Shown: in pieces, positions 24,742-33,352 of the stretch
Position numbering within the stretch: position 1 is the first letter of the stretch
Layout: the number at the start of each line of letters is the position of its first letter
NCBI GenBank assembly: GCA_035303945.1
Contig: DATGQZ010000062.1
Location: 1-64,000 of the forward strand
Source: DATGMS01 sp035303945
GTDB taxonomy: Bacteria > Bacteroidota > Bacteroidia > Cytophagales > Cyclobacteriaceae
Direction of reading: 5' to 3'
DNA: 64,000 bases
Notes under the pieces: generated by a model
What the model was told of the DNA's origin: nothing
The model's database searches: none
Seen by the model: the letters and a program-made list of their open reading frames with translations, nothing else
Made by a program: the position numbers and the translations under genes

Positions 24742-25176
24742 ATGAAAAAGAAAAAGGTAACATCCGTTGAAGAAAATAAAGAGGGATTTTTGGCTAAGGT
24801 AAAAGCTACCTACCAAACCAAGGCTGAAAGTATTGCATCCAACCGCGACAAATTAAGGGAACTGCTTCAAAAAGCCTCTCATAAACTTAGCGAAGTTGCG
24901 GAGATACCGGCTGTCAAGGAATCGAAGGCCCAAATTGAGGTGGTGTTTAGAATGTTGAAGGCCTATTACACCAAGGAATATCGGGGTGTATCTACACGAA
25001 CCTTGGGACTGTTGGTGCTGGGAGTACTTTATTTTGTACTGCCGGTTGATTTTATTCCAGACTTTATCCCGGTAGTTGGTTATATTGATGATATCACTGT
25101 GATTATGGCTATTTTTAAAAGTCTCAACACAGACATTGAGAAGTTCTTGGAGTGGGAAAGAACCAAGCCGCAGTGA
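24742..25176 (+). CDS. DUF1232 (YkvA-like) membrane protein
   Basis: A 144-residue protein. A Lys-rich cytoplasmic N-terminal half (residues 1-75) precedes the DUF1232 signature, LGLLVLGVLYFVLPVDFIPD and FIPVVGYIDDITVIMAIF, which makes a membrane hairpin. The family has no established function. The ATG at 24742 is preferred to a TTG two codons upstream. It is probably co-transcribed with its upstream neighbour. Confidence 0.88.
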   Translation: MKKKKVTSVEENKEGFLAKVKATYQTKAESIASNRDKLRELLQKASHKLSEVAEIPAVKESKAQIEVVFRMLKAYYTKEYRGVSTRTLGLLVLGVLYFVLPVDFIPDFIPVVGYIDDITVIMAIFKSLNTDIEKFLEWERTKPQ

Positions 25177-25213
25177 TCCCTGTTGTTTGGGATAAGAAAG
25201 TGTTTTGTTACCT

Positions 25214-25819
25214 ATGTCATCTATAATTACCCAAATCACTCCTGAGCTGATTCAGGAAAGTGTTACCTATCAACAGTACAGAAATTTAATTAATGATCTT
25301 TTGGCCCAAGGAAAAACCACCGGTCAGCAACAGAATGCGGCCTTGATTGAGTATACCCGTATGAACGTCCGAAGAATGGAGCGTTGGGACAAAACGGCCA
25401 TCGTAAGTTCGGAACTTCAGCATAAAGTATCCCTCATTGATGCCCCTCAAACTTGGTTGGTGTTGACCGAGGCTTGGTGTGGGGACGCTGCGCAAAGCAT
25501 CCCTTTTATGGTCAAAGTTGCACGATACAGCCCCTTGGTAGCTATACGTTTTATTTTGAGAGGTGAACATCCCGATATTATGGATGCCTATCTTACCAAT
25601 GGCGGCAGGTCCATACCCAAGTTGATCGCTCTTAATGAGGACCTTGTGGAGTTGTTCACTTGGGGGCCACGTCCCCAAGTTCTTCAACAGCAGTACTTGG
25701 CTTACCGAAAAGATCCCAAAGGGATCAGCAAGCAGCAATTTATTGAATCAATCCACTTGTGGTATGCAAGGGACAAAAATGCGACCATAGACGCAGAGTT
25801 TTTGACTTTAATCGAATAG
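25214..25819 (+). CDS. Thioredoxin-family protein (cytoplasmic, W-C-G-D type)
   Basis: A 201-residue protein. A helical N-terminus with a conserved Asn-x-x-Arg-x-x-Arg stretch leads into a thioredoxin fold with LVLTEAWCGDAAQSIPFMVK, where the site is W-C-G-D-A, a single Cys. A later IPKLIAL has the cis-Pro. No signal peptide is seen. Homologues form a COG0526-type group in Bacteroidota and Firmicutes. The ATG at 25214 is preferred to TTG 25205. The stop is three bases before the GTG start of the next gene. Confidence 0.88.
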   Translation: MSSIITQITPELIQESVTYQQYRNLINDLLAQGKTTGQQQNAALIEYTRMNVRRMERWDKTAIVSSELQHKVSLIDAPQTWLVLTEAWCGDAAQSIPFMVKVARYSPLVAIRFILRGEHPDIMDAYLTNGGRSIPKLIALNEDLVELFTWGPRPQVLQQQYLAYRKDPKGISKQQFIESIHLWYARDKNATIDAEFLTLIE

Positions 25820-25822
25820 GCA

Positions 25823-26842
25823 GTGGATTCACTGACTCAGATAGTTTTAGGAGCTGCCGTTGCAGAAGTAGTAGCCGGCAAGAAGCTGGGAAATAGGGCT
25901 TTGTTGTGGGGTGCTATTGGAGGGACAATCCCCGATCTGGATGTGATTGGTGGATTCTTTATGGGTGAGGTCGCCTATGTAAATTTTCACCGCGGATTTT
26001 CTCATTCCTTAGTCTTCGGTTTTATACTGGGGCCATTGCTGGGTTGGCTTGTATCAAGGTCGCAATGGTCTCAGGGACAATCCTTTTGGCTTTGGACCCA
26101 ATTGTTTTTCTGGACCATCTTCACGCACCCCTTGCTGGACAGCTTCACCTCTTATGGTACGCAGTTGTTTCTTCCCTTTAGCGACTACCGTGTTGAACTT
26201 AACACGATTTTTATAATCGACCCTGCTTACACCCTTCCCATGTTGGCGGGTTTAATAGCTGTTATGTTTTTAAATAGGCAATCGACAGTAAGAAGAAATG
26301 TTGTCTTCGCTTCGATCCTGTTGTCCCATGTTTATCTGTTATTTACCATTGTTAATAAATATTTCATCGTAGAGCCTGCGATTAAAGTGGCGATGGCAAG
26401 ACAAAACGTAGCAGTAGAGCAGTACCAGACCATTCCGGCACCATTGCAAAATTTTCTGTGGCAAGGGATCATCAAAACTCCTGAGGGCTACTATGCAGGA
26501 TATTTTAATCCCTGGCGGGGAACTGTGCCCTTTGAATCGTTTTTGTTTTTTGAGCGGAATAGCACCTTGGAAAATGAACTCCTGAAATTCCGAGCATATC
26601 AAGGATTGACTAAATTTTCCAGTAATTATGACTGGTTGCTGAAGACGTCAGATTCTACGTATATTTATAATGACATGCGTTTTTCAACGGCCAAAGGCTG
26701 GCTTGAGAAAGGAGCAGACTTTGTTTTTTCTTTTGACCTTGTCGTGAGAGGCGAAGACTTGGAGGTAAGCCGAAGGACGCCCACCAGCCGTTTCGAGTGG
26801 GAAGATTTGACCAAAATATTCAATCGCATAATTACAGACTGA
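25823..26842 (+). CDS. YdjM/DUF457-type membrane-bound metal-dependent hydrolase
   Basis: A 339-residue membrane protein of the family that begins MDSLTQ, which supports the GTG start at 25823. Metal-site residues appear in GTIPDLDVIGG, HRGFSHSLVFG and FTHPLLDSFTSYGT. Several hydrophobic helices follow in the first half, and a soluble C-terminal domain of about 150 residues comes next. The family is predicted to be phosphohydrolase-like with an unknown substrate. The start is three bases after the thioredoxin-like gene, and the next gene begins two bases after its stop. Confidence 0.9.
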   Translation: MDSLTQIVLGAAVAEVVAGKKLGNRALLWGAIGGTIPDLDVIGGFFMGEVAYVNFHRGFSHSLVFGFILGPLLGWLVSRSQWSQGQSFWLWTQLFFWTIFTHPLLDSFTSYGTQLFLPFSDYRVELNTIFIIDPAYTLPMLAGLIAVMFLNRQSTVRRNVVFASILLSHVYLLFTIVNKYFIVEPAIKVAMARQNVAVEQYQTIPAPLQNFLWQGIIKTPEGYYAGYFNPWRGTVPFESFLFFERNSTLENELLKFRAYQGLTKFSSNYDWLLKTSDSTYIYNDMRFSTAKGWLEKGADFVFSFDLVVRGEDLEVSRRTPTSRFEWEDLTKIFNRIITD

Positions 26843-26843
26843 T

Positions 26844-27563
26844 ATGCTTAGAGTCGCAATAATAGCTGGAGGTTCCGGCTTGGTAGGCACGCAGTTGCTT
26901 CACCAGCTTTTTATTCAGGACCATTATGATCAGGTCATTGCCGTTGGAAGGAAGGAATTAACATTGAAGCACCACAAACTTGTCCAAATACAGGTGGATT
27001 TTGATCGACTGCCCGTTATCGATATAGTAGACAAGCTTAGAGAAAAGGATTTAGGAGGGGATAATCATTCATTGATTACCGCCTTAAGCTCAGGTGATGT
27101 TGCCATACATGCTTTTTGCTCCTTAGGCACTACTATAAAGCAAGCGGGTTCAAAAGAAAATTTCTACAAAATAGATCATGACTTTGTCATTGCGTTTGCG
27201 AAATGGTGCCGGGAGATCGGCGCAAGCAAGTTTTTATATGTAAGCGCTATTGGGGCAGATCCTGATTCAAGGATATTTTACAATAAGGTTAAAGGAGAAG
27301 TAGAGAGGGATTTAAAACAACTATCTTTTAATTACCTAGGTCTATTCCAGCCTTCGCTTCTATTAGGAAACCGCAAAGAATCCCGTATAGGAGAAGATGT
27401 GGGTAAGGTAGTTATGAAAGCATTAACGGCTATAGGTATCTACAGGAAATACAAACCGATCTATGATTATCAAGTAGCCAAGGCAATGGTATATCACGCT
27501 GCGCAGGACAAAGGCGGTGTGGAGGTGATTTCTTCAAAGGCAATGCATGATTTGAAAAATTAA
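26844..27563 (+). CDS. NAD(P)-binding Rossmann-fold oxidoreductase (HTATIP2/SDR-a5-like)
   Basis: A 239-residue atypical short-chain dehydrogenase. The nucleotide-binding motif is IIAGGSGLVGTQLL, with the Gly pattern G-x-x-G-x-x-G. The middle motif is FLYVSAIGAD and the end of the fold carries YNKVKGEVERDL, whose Tyr/Lys pair is the usual catalytic dyad (Y-x-x-x-K shape). Related proteins are called NAD(P)H-binding or oxidoreductase HTATIP2-like. The substrate is unknown. It is in a tight run from 25214 to 28018. Confidence 0.88.
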   Translation: MLRVAIIAGGSGLVGTQLLHQLFIQDHYDQVIAVGRKELTLKHHKLVQIQVDFDRLPVIDIVDKLREKDLGGDNHSLITALSSGDVAIHAFCSLGTTIKQAGSKENFYKIDHDFVIAFAKWCREIGASKFLYVSAIGADPDSRIFYNKVKGEVERDLKQLSFNYLGLFQPSLLLGNRKESRIGEDVGKVVMKALTAIGIYRKYKPIYDYQVAKAMVYHAAQDKGGVEVISSKAMHDLKN

Positions 27564-27565
27564 AG

Positions 27566-28018
27566 ATGATAGCAGTTATACAGCGGGTAAGTTCTTCATC
27601 CGTAAGGATAAAAAATGAAGTCAAAGGTGAGATAGGAAGGGGTTTGACGGTATTGCTTGGTATAGAAGATGCTGACGAGGGTGGAGATATAGAATGGCTC
27701 ACCCGAAAGATTGTCAACCTAAGAATTTTTCCTGATGATCAGGGGGTGATGAACCGTAGCCTCTTGGACGTGCAAGGGGATTTGCTAGTAATCAGTCAAT
27801 TTACCTTACATGCCAGTACCAAAAAGGGCAACCGTCCCTCCTATATTAAGGCTGCTAAACCTGAAGTCGCTGTTCCCCTTTATATGGCTTGTATTGAAGC
27901 ATTTGAAAAAGAGTTAGGGAAGCCAATACAGACCGGTGAGTTTGGTGCGGATATGCAAGTTTCCCTGATCAACGACGGACCTGTCACCATTATTATTGAT
28001 ACCAAAAACCGTGTATAG
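27566..28018 (+). CDS. dtd: D-aminoacyl-tRNA deacylase
   Basis: A 150-residue enzyme that removes D-amino acids (and glycine from tRNA-Ala) to keep translation chirally clean. The family motifs are SQFTLHASTKKGNRPSY, with the catalytic Ser-Gln, and INDGPVTIIIDTKN, with the Gly-cisPro cross-subunit loop (here DGPVT). It starts two bases after the Rossmann-fold gene. Confidence 0.95.
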   Translation: MIAVIQRVSSSSVRIKNEVKGEIGRGLTVLLGIEDADEGGDIEWLTRKIVNLRIFPDDQGVMNRSLLDVQGDLLVISQFTLHASTKKGNRPSYIKAAKPEVAVPLYMACIEAFEKELGKPIQTGEFGADMQVSLINDGPVTIIIDTKNRV

Positions 28019-28063
28019 CCCTTTTTTATAGGAATGCCTTAGTGCTCATTATTATTTAGCTAT

Positions 28064-29578
28064 ATGAAGAAAGAGGAACAAGCCTTTTTATCCATAGAAA
28101 ATGCCACAGTAAAACATCTGGGCAAGGTGATGTTTCAGCAGTTATCTTTCAATATGCTTGAAGGGCAAAGCTGGGCCATTTTGGCGGGTTCCGGCAGTGA
28201 AAGGACCGCCTTTCTGGAGACGATCCTTGGCAAGACAACCTTGTCTGAAGGAAGAATCAGACGATGCTTTGCGGAAGCGTATCAAGCAGAACAAAGCGTG
28301 AAAGGAGAAATCAACAGTTTTAGGGATCTTATCGCTGTAGTGTCTCAGCAATATGAATTTCGAAATAAATCCAATGTCCAGGATTTTTATTATCAGCAAC
28401 GGTTTAACTCATCTGAATCGGAAGAGGCAGCGACGGTTGAGGAATATCTTACTCAAATCGAAGTAAAAGTTCCGGGTAACTGGACCGTGGAGATGGTACT
28501 TCAACTGCTTCAGCTCGGACATCTACGGGACAAATCTTTGATTAAATTGTCCAATGGGGAAACCCGTCGCTTGGCCATTGCTGGAGCATTGATGAAGAAT
28601 CCGAAGCTCCTACTCATGGATCAGCCCATGACAGGTTTGGATGTTCACACACGACATGCTTTTGGAGGGGTGCTGCAAGCGATTGTTGCATCGGGGATTC
28701 AGGTGGTGATGACTACTTCTGCAGATGAAATTCCTGAGGCGATCAGCCATGTAGGGCTGTTGAAGGGCGGACGATTAGCACTTTGTCAATCCAGACAGCA
28801 ATTTGATACGCATGGGGCTGATGTTTCAGCTCGGGGGCAAGTGCAAGTCAATGAAAAAATACAAGCTTTAGTCCAAACACAAAGCAGGGCCACCTATTCC
28901 CGACTGATCAAGCTTACAAATATCCGTATTCAATACGGTGAAAAACTTATTCTGGATAAGCTAAATTGGGAGGTCAGGCAGGGGGAGCGTTGGGCACTGA
29001 AGGGGCACAATGGCGCAGGTAAATCAACCCTTTTAAGTTTGATTTTCGGCGAGAATCCGCAAGCCTATGCCAATGATATCATTTTGTTTGATCGCAAAAG
29101 GGGTTCTGGTGAATCCATTTGGGATGTAAAAAGACCTACCGGCTTTGTTTCTGCCGAATTGTCGCGGTATTTTCCAAAAGGACAAAGCTGTCATCAGGTT
29201 GTTCTTTCCGGATTGTTTGACACTATCGGCTTATTTAAGAAGCCCAATGGTGATCAGTTGCGCCTGGCGGAGGAATGGCTTGATGCACTTGACCTTTTGC
29301 ATGTGGCGAAATTGAGACTACATCAGGTTACACTGGAACAACAGCGCTTTTGTCTATTGGCTCGTGCAATGATTAAGTCTCCAGCTTTGCTGGTCTTGGA
29401 TGAGGCGGCCCAAGGCATGGATGAAGGACAGAGGGTGCTTTTTAAAAGCACGGTGGACGAAATTTGTCGATATGCTCCTATAACTTTGATCTATGTCAGC
29501 CATTATGAAGAGGATATTCCCTCTTGTGTCACCCGTAGGATGGTACTGAAGGAGGGGAAAATAGAAGAGCTCATTTAA
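28064..29578 (+). CDS. Two-domain cytosolic ABC ATPase (ModF/PhrA-like), first domain degenerate
   Basis: A 504-residue protein with two nucleotide-binding domains and no membrane part. In domain 1 (about 1-250) the Walker A is GSGSERT with Arg47 in place of Lys, Walker B is LLLMDQP with Gln187 in place of the catalytic Glu, and the H-loop reads TTSADE without His. Its signature LSNGE (162-166) is intact. Domain 2 has a proper Walker A (GHNGAGKST, Lys320), Walker B (VLDEA, Glu447) and His480, but its signature is VTLEQ (422-426). In a head-to-tail pair one ATP site would be complete and the other fully degenerate. Homologues are called ModF, PhrA or ATP-binding cassette protein; their role is not settled. 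Confidence 0.88.
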   Translation: MKKEEQAFLSIENATVKHLGKVMFQQLSFNMLEGQSWAILAGSGSERTAFLETILGKTTLSEGRIRRCFAEAYQAEQSVKGEINSFRDLIAVVSQQYEFRNKSNVQDFYYQQRFNSSESEEAATVEEYLTQIEVKVPGNWTVEMVLQLLQLGHLRDKSLIKLSNGETRRLAIAGALMKNPKLLLMDQPMTGLDVHTRHAFGGVLQAIVASGIQVVMTTSADEIPEAISHVGLLKGGRLALCQSRQQFDTHGADVSARGQVQVNEKIQALVQTQSRATYSRLIKLTNIRIQYGEKLILDKLNWEVRQGERWALKGHNGAGKSTLLSLIFGENPQAYANDIILFDRKRGSGESIWDVKRPTGFVSAELSRYFPKGQSCHQVVLSGLFDTIGLFKKPNGDQLRLAEEWLDALDLLHVAKLRLHQVTLEQQRFCLLARAMIKSPALLVLDEAAQGMDEGQRVLFKSTVDEICRYAPITLIYVSHYEEDIPSCVTRRMVLKEGKIEELI

Positions 29579-29588
29579 ACAAACAACT

Positions 29589-29915
29589 ATGACCATAGAA
29601 GAAGCTCAGGCCAAGGTCGACGAATGGATCAAGACCTTTGGCGTACGCTATTTTAACGAATTAACGAATATGGCTATACTTACCGAAGAAGTGGGAGAGG
29701 TCGCGCGCATCATTGCACGAAAGTATGGAGAGCAATCTTTTAAGGAAAGCGATAAGGATAAGGATCTCGCTGATGAGATGGCTGATGTGCTCTGGGTGTT
29801 GCTTTGCCTTGCTAACCAAACTGGTGTGGATTTAACCACTGCCTTTGAGCGCAATCTACAAAAGAAAACCAATCGGGACCAAGACCGGCACAAGGACAAC
29901 AAAAAGCTGCAGTAG
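29589..29915 (+). CDS. MazG-like nucleotide pyrophosphohydrolase
   Basis: A 108-residue all-alpha NTP pyrophosphohydrolase. The metal-binding pattern is complete: TEEVGEVARIIARKYG (E-E-x-x-E) and DLADEMADVLWVLLCLAN (D-E-x-x-D). Such enzymes hydrolyse non-canonical or surplus (d)NTPs to the monophosphate. It starts 10 bases after the ABC ATPase gene. It is convergent with recO. Confidence 0.92.
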   Translation: MTIEEAQAKVDEWIKTFGVRYFNELTNMAILTEEVGEVARIIARKYGEQSFKESDKDKDLADEMADVLWVLLCLANQTGVDLTTAFERNLQKKTNRDQDRHKDNKKLQ

Positions 29916-29929
29916 CGGACTTGCTGAAA

Positions 29930-30616
29930 CTACATCATCTGTGTCAATACTTTGACAGATTTTATCTCTTCGAAGGTATCCAAATGGAGCTTGTAGTGCA
30001 GCAACAGGTGGTCCATAATTTTTCTTCTAATGGTCCCAGGAATTTTGCAGCTGCTGCCAAATGGCGTGTTCATCAACTCGTTAAAGTACTCTCTGTCTTC
30101 TGGACCAATCGGAATTGACCCCACGCCTTGTTGAAGTTGTTCGTAGAATTCAGTAGCATCGGCAGGGCTAAAACCTAAAAACTGTGATAGCTGCAGCAGA
30201 AAGCTGTGGGGATAAACACTTAGATTGAGCTGTTCCCCATCTAGGAGTGTAATAGCAGCGCTTAAGAAGTCAAAAAGCGGTTCGTTTTGATAATTGTCAT
30301 AGATAGCTTTTCCTAGCACTTCGGCAACAAACATGGCAACTCCGGAACGGTAAAAGTCAAAGGGAATACGCTGAAAAGCATATAACATTTTGACTTCAGC
30401 AATCCGGTTTAATGAAGCACCTTCTTTGTCGTACACCACCAGATCGAGCAGGCTTAGTGGCTGATAAAGTGCGATTCGTGATTTGGACTTGGCGCTTCTA
30501 ACGCTGTTGACAATATAAGATTTTAGCCCAAGGTCGCGTGTGAAAATTTTCACAATGATTGAAGTCTCTCTGTATTTGATATAGTGTACGACGATTCCTT
30601 GGGTCTTCTGGAGCAT
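29930..30616 (-). CDS. recO: DNA repair protein RecO
   Basis: A 228-residue recombination mediator that loads RecA with RecF/RecR. The N-terminal OB-fold starts MLQKTQGIVVHYIKYRETSIIVKIFT, then GLKSYIVNSVRSAKS, and a helical region with FQRIPFDFYRSG (family pattern) follows. No zinc finger is seen, as in many Bacteroidota. The ATG at 30616 is chosen because the longer frame from 30649 would overlap thymidine kinase. Confidence 0.9.
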   Translation of the reverse strand: MLQKTQGIVVHYIKYRETSIIVKIFTRDLGLKSYIVNSVRSAKSKSRIALYQPLSLLDLVVYDKEGASLNRIAEVKMLYAFQRIPFDFYRSGVAMFVAEVLGKAIYDNYQNEPLFDFLSAAITLLDGEQLNLSVYPHSFLLQLSQFLGFSPADATEFYEQLQQGVGSIPIGPEDREYFNELMNTPFGSSCKIPGTIRRKIMDHLLLHYKLHLDTFEEIKSVKVLTQMM

Positions 30617-30624
30617 GGGATCAG

Positions 30625-31209
30625 CTACTTCAAATCTTCGTAAAAGCACTTTCTACACCTTGCCTCATAGCTTTCTTTTTCTCCAACCATTACTTTTTCT
30701 TGGGAGTCAGATAACCTAAAGCTAAAGGATGCCAATTCTCCGCACTTCATGCAGATGGCGTGAACCTTTGTGACATATTCCGCAATAGCCATCAACTGAG
30801 GCATGGGGAAAAAGGGTTTTCCTTCAAAATCCATGTCCAAACCAGCTACAATCACCCTTTTGCCCGCTCTTGCCAACAGATTGGCAACTTCTACAATGTA
30901 TTCGTCAAAAAACTGCACCTCATCTATTCCCACCACTTCACAATCCCCGGCTAATTGCAGGATGTCCGATGCTCGCTGAACAGGCGTGGAACGTATAGAA
31001 TTTTCGTTGTGGGATGTGACATTTTCCAAATGATACCTATCGTCGATAGCTGGTTTAAAGATTTCCACCTTCTGCTTGGCGATCAAAGCCCTATTCACCC
31101 GCCGGATAAGCTCCTCGGTTTTTCCGGAAAACATCGAGCCACAAATGACTTCTATATGTCCTTTGTTTTCCCTTTTGTGGTTCTTTCCTATTAATGGTTC
31201 TAAAAACAT
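30625..31209 (-). CDS. tdk: Thymidine kinase
   Basis: A 194-residue type II thymidine kinase that phosphorylates thymidine with ATP in salvage. Motifs: Walker A GSMFSGKTEELIRR, Walker B-type GIDEVQFFDE, GLDMDFEGKPF, and a zinc finger with the Cys pairs CMKCGE and CRKC. The ATG at 31209 gives the expected length. The next gene on the strand is recO, eight bases downstream. Confidence 0.95.
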   Translation of the reverse strand: MFLEPLIGKNHKRENKGHIEVICGSMFSGKTEELIRRVNRALIAKQKVEIFKPAIDDRYHLENVTSHNENSIRSTPVQRASDILQLAGDCEVVGIDEVQFFDEYIVEVANLLARAGKRVIVAGLDMDFEGKPFFPMPQLMAIAEYVTKVHAICMKCGELASFSFRLSDSQEKVMVGEKESYEARCRKCFYEDLK

Positions 31210-31524
31210 ATTATTATTGTAACATCCGCCTCGGAATGCTCGATTCCTCTTCAAATCCATGGCAAGTTAGTTTATGGCAGGTTCTATTTTCCGGTTTTCC
31301 CTGAAAATGTTCCTTATTTTGACAAAATGAATGCTATGCTCCGTGGGTATCAACAAGATAGTCCCAGGGTTCAATTTTCCGTAAAACAGACGATCGGTTT
31401 TAGCTCCTACGGCCTGTTTCTTGATAGTTTTCCTCAAATATTTCGATAACTTTACAAGCAGGTAATAAGGCGTAATTGTACCCGATTGGACTTTACGATT
31501 TGATTTCAAGCTAAAAGCACCACG

Positions 31525-32607
31525 ATGAGCAACAATATTGATTTAAATTACCTGGAGTCCTATTCCAGACTTTTTACGGAGAAGGTTTGTGCGGAGTATT
31601 TTGGTACCAAAAAATATATGAACGGCCAGGAGATCATCCGTTTGACACCTATCAACCAGATTAACCTGATGATCATTAAGTCTCTTTTTGGGGAGTGGCA
31701 GGAGGAATTGGAGAAACTAAAGAACAATCCCTATTTTGACTATAAGGATTATGCCGTAAAGGAGGCGTTAAAGGAGTTTATGAATGTGCTCTCCCGCGCC
31801 ATCAAAATTGAAAGGGCTCATTTTGAACCATTGATGAGGAGAGCCGTACAGGATACCGTACTGTTAGCCGTTGATCCAGTAACTTTCCTCTCGGAGGAAA
31901 TTGAAAAGGCTCAGGCAGAGGAAATAGGACAGCATTTCAAGGATGCCAAAAAGTACCTGAAATGGCGTTCTTCCTTAGTAAATATCATTGCAGAAAAGGC
32001 AGGTCGTGGAGCATCCAAAGGTGAACTGCAACGCGCATTGGTGGCACATTACGACTACGGCAAAGATCAGCTTGAGCCTGCATCTTCCTTGCTCCGATCC
32101 TTGGACCAAATCGCTCCACTAGACTATGAACAACTCACGGCATTGGAGGACACTATGGAGTCTGCAGCAGTGACTGAAGTACCACAGGTAGATGAGCAGC
32201 CACAGCAAGCTGTGGAGACGGTTCCGGAGGAAAGGATAATGGAACAAGAAGTCACGCCTCAGGAAGTGACTCAGCACCGACCCGCTCAAGGAGCCAAGGC
32301 AATAGATCCAGCCTTAGCTTGGGCGAAATTTGAGTCAGAAGAATATGGTTATATGAAAGGCAGCATAGGCAGGTTGACAGAAAGTGTGGCATTAAATCAA
32401 AAATTTATGTTTACAAAAGTACTTTTTGATGGCAACCATGACCTGATGATGCATGCCCTTAAGTCCGTAGATGAATTTGACAACTTCGTGGATGCTATTG
32501 AATTTTTAAACCTACATTACGTAGCTGAGTTGGATTGGGACATTGACTCAGATGAAGTTGCAGAGTTTTTGCAGCTGATATTCCGAAAATTTGATCAAAA
32601 AAAATGA
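31525..32607 (+). CDS. Conserved hypothetical protein with helical ends and a Pro/Gln/Glu-rich linker
   Basis: A 360-residue soluble protein that I do not recognise by function. Residues 1-195 are helical, with QINLMIIKSLFGEWQEELEK and an ASKGELQRALVAHYDYGK segment. Residues 205-275 are a low-complexity linker rich in Glu, Val, Gln and Pro. The C-terminal 85 residues are again well structured (LTESVALNQKFMFTKVLFDG and EFDNFVDAIEFLNLHY). No signal peptide is seen. It ends in an 8-A run at 32597-32604 right before TGA and overlaps the start of the 2H phosphoesterase frame. Confidence 0.82.
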   Translation: MSNNIDLNYLESYSRLFTEKVCAEYFGTKKYMNGQEIIRLTPINQINLMIIKSLFGEWQEELEKLKNNPYFDYKDYAVKEALKEFMNVLSRAIKIERAHFEPLMRRAVQDTVLLAVDPVTFLSEEIEKAQAEEIGQHFKDAKKYLKWRSSLVNIIAEKAGRGASKGELQRALVAHYDYGKDQLEPASSLLRSLDQIAPLDYEQLTALEDTMESAAVTEVPQVDEQPQQAVETVPEERIMEQEVTPQEVTQHRPAQGAKAIDPALAWAKFESEEYGYMKGSIGRLTESVALNQKFMFTKVLFDGNHDLMMHALKSVDEFDNFVDAIEFLNLHYVAELDWDIDSDEVAEFLQLIFRKFDQKK

Positions 32608-33346
32608 TGATACTGGGGCGGCCTTGCCCCTTTTTAATCCCTCACATTTGAAAGATTCGGTATTATCGCAATTATATGATCAGCTTTGGAACGGCACCTT
32701 AGCCTCGGTGAAGAGAAGCGGCTTTGAACATGATGCACTCATTGATTCCCCTTCGGACTGGCGCCATGGACTTACTTTGTTGATTCGTCCAAGCGAGGAA
32801 GTAAAGCAAGCGGTTCAGCTTTTGTTGGATGAACTCAAAGCTATAGAGCCAGAACATTACTACTATCCGAAGGCCGATATTCATGTGACGGTGATGACCA
32901 TCATTTCTTGTTATGAAGGGTTCAGACTGGAACAGGTTGATGTCGACGATTACGTTACCCTGCTTCAGGATTGCCTGACTGGATTGCCACCATTTACTAT
33001 TAAATTCCAAGGCATAACAGCCTCTCCTTCTGCAATTATGATTCAGGGTTTTCCTACCGACCATACGTTAGAGCACATCAGAAACAGGTTGAGGCGGGGG
33101 TTCAAGCATTCATTTTTGGAGCAGTCCCTGGATAAGCGATATCCTTTACGAACCGCCCATGCCACAGTCGTTAGATTTAAAAAGACAGTAGTACAGCAGG
33201 AATTCCTTGTCAACAAACTGCTGCAGTTCCGGGAGATGTATTTTGGGGAATTTGAAGTGGGCGAACTGGAATTTGTCTTCAATGACTGGTACCAACGAAA
33301 GGATAAGGTGAAGACCCTCTACCGCTTTAGGTTGGGAGTAGGTTAG
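32591..33346 (+). CDS. 2H phosphoesterase / 2'-5' RNA ligase family protein, start uncertain
   Basis: A protein of up to 251 residues with two catalytic H-x-T/S-type motifs: DIHVTVMTI near residue 97 and TAHATVVRF near residue 199. These place it in the 2H phosphoesterase superfamily, which acts on 2',3'-cyclic or 2'-5' phosphodiester bonds. The frame has no ATG near its beginning. The candidates are TTG at 32591, inside the previous gene, and TTG at 32624. An ATGATG at 32604 is in a different frame. If one base were missing in this copy between 32611 and 32640, for example in the GGGG run, the protein could begin at that ATG. The gene ends seven bases from convergent rodA. Confidence 0.8.
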   Translation: MIKKNDDTGAALPLFNPSHLKDSVLSQLYDQLWNGTLASVKRSGFEHDALIDSPSDWRHGLTLLIRPSEEVKQAVQLLLDELKAIEPEHYYYPKADIHVTVMTIISCYEGFRLEQVDVDDYVTLLQDCLTGLPPFTIKFQGITASPSAIMIQGFPTDHTLEHIRNRLRRGFKHSFLEQSLDKRYPLRTAHATVVRFKKTVVQQEFLVNKLLQFREMYFGEFEVGELEFVFNDWYQRKDKVKTLYRFRLGVG

Positions 33347-33352
33347 CGTAGT

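Noticed and set aside
31267..31509. An 80-codon minus-strand frame between tdk and the gene at 31525
   Set aside because: Its only start is TTG, it has no recognisable domain, and the composition is not distinctive. It could be real but cannot be supported.
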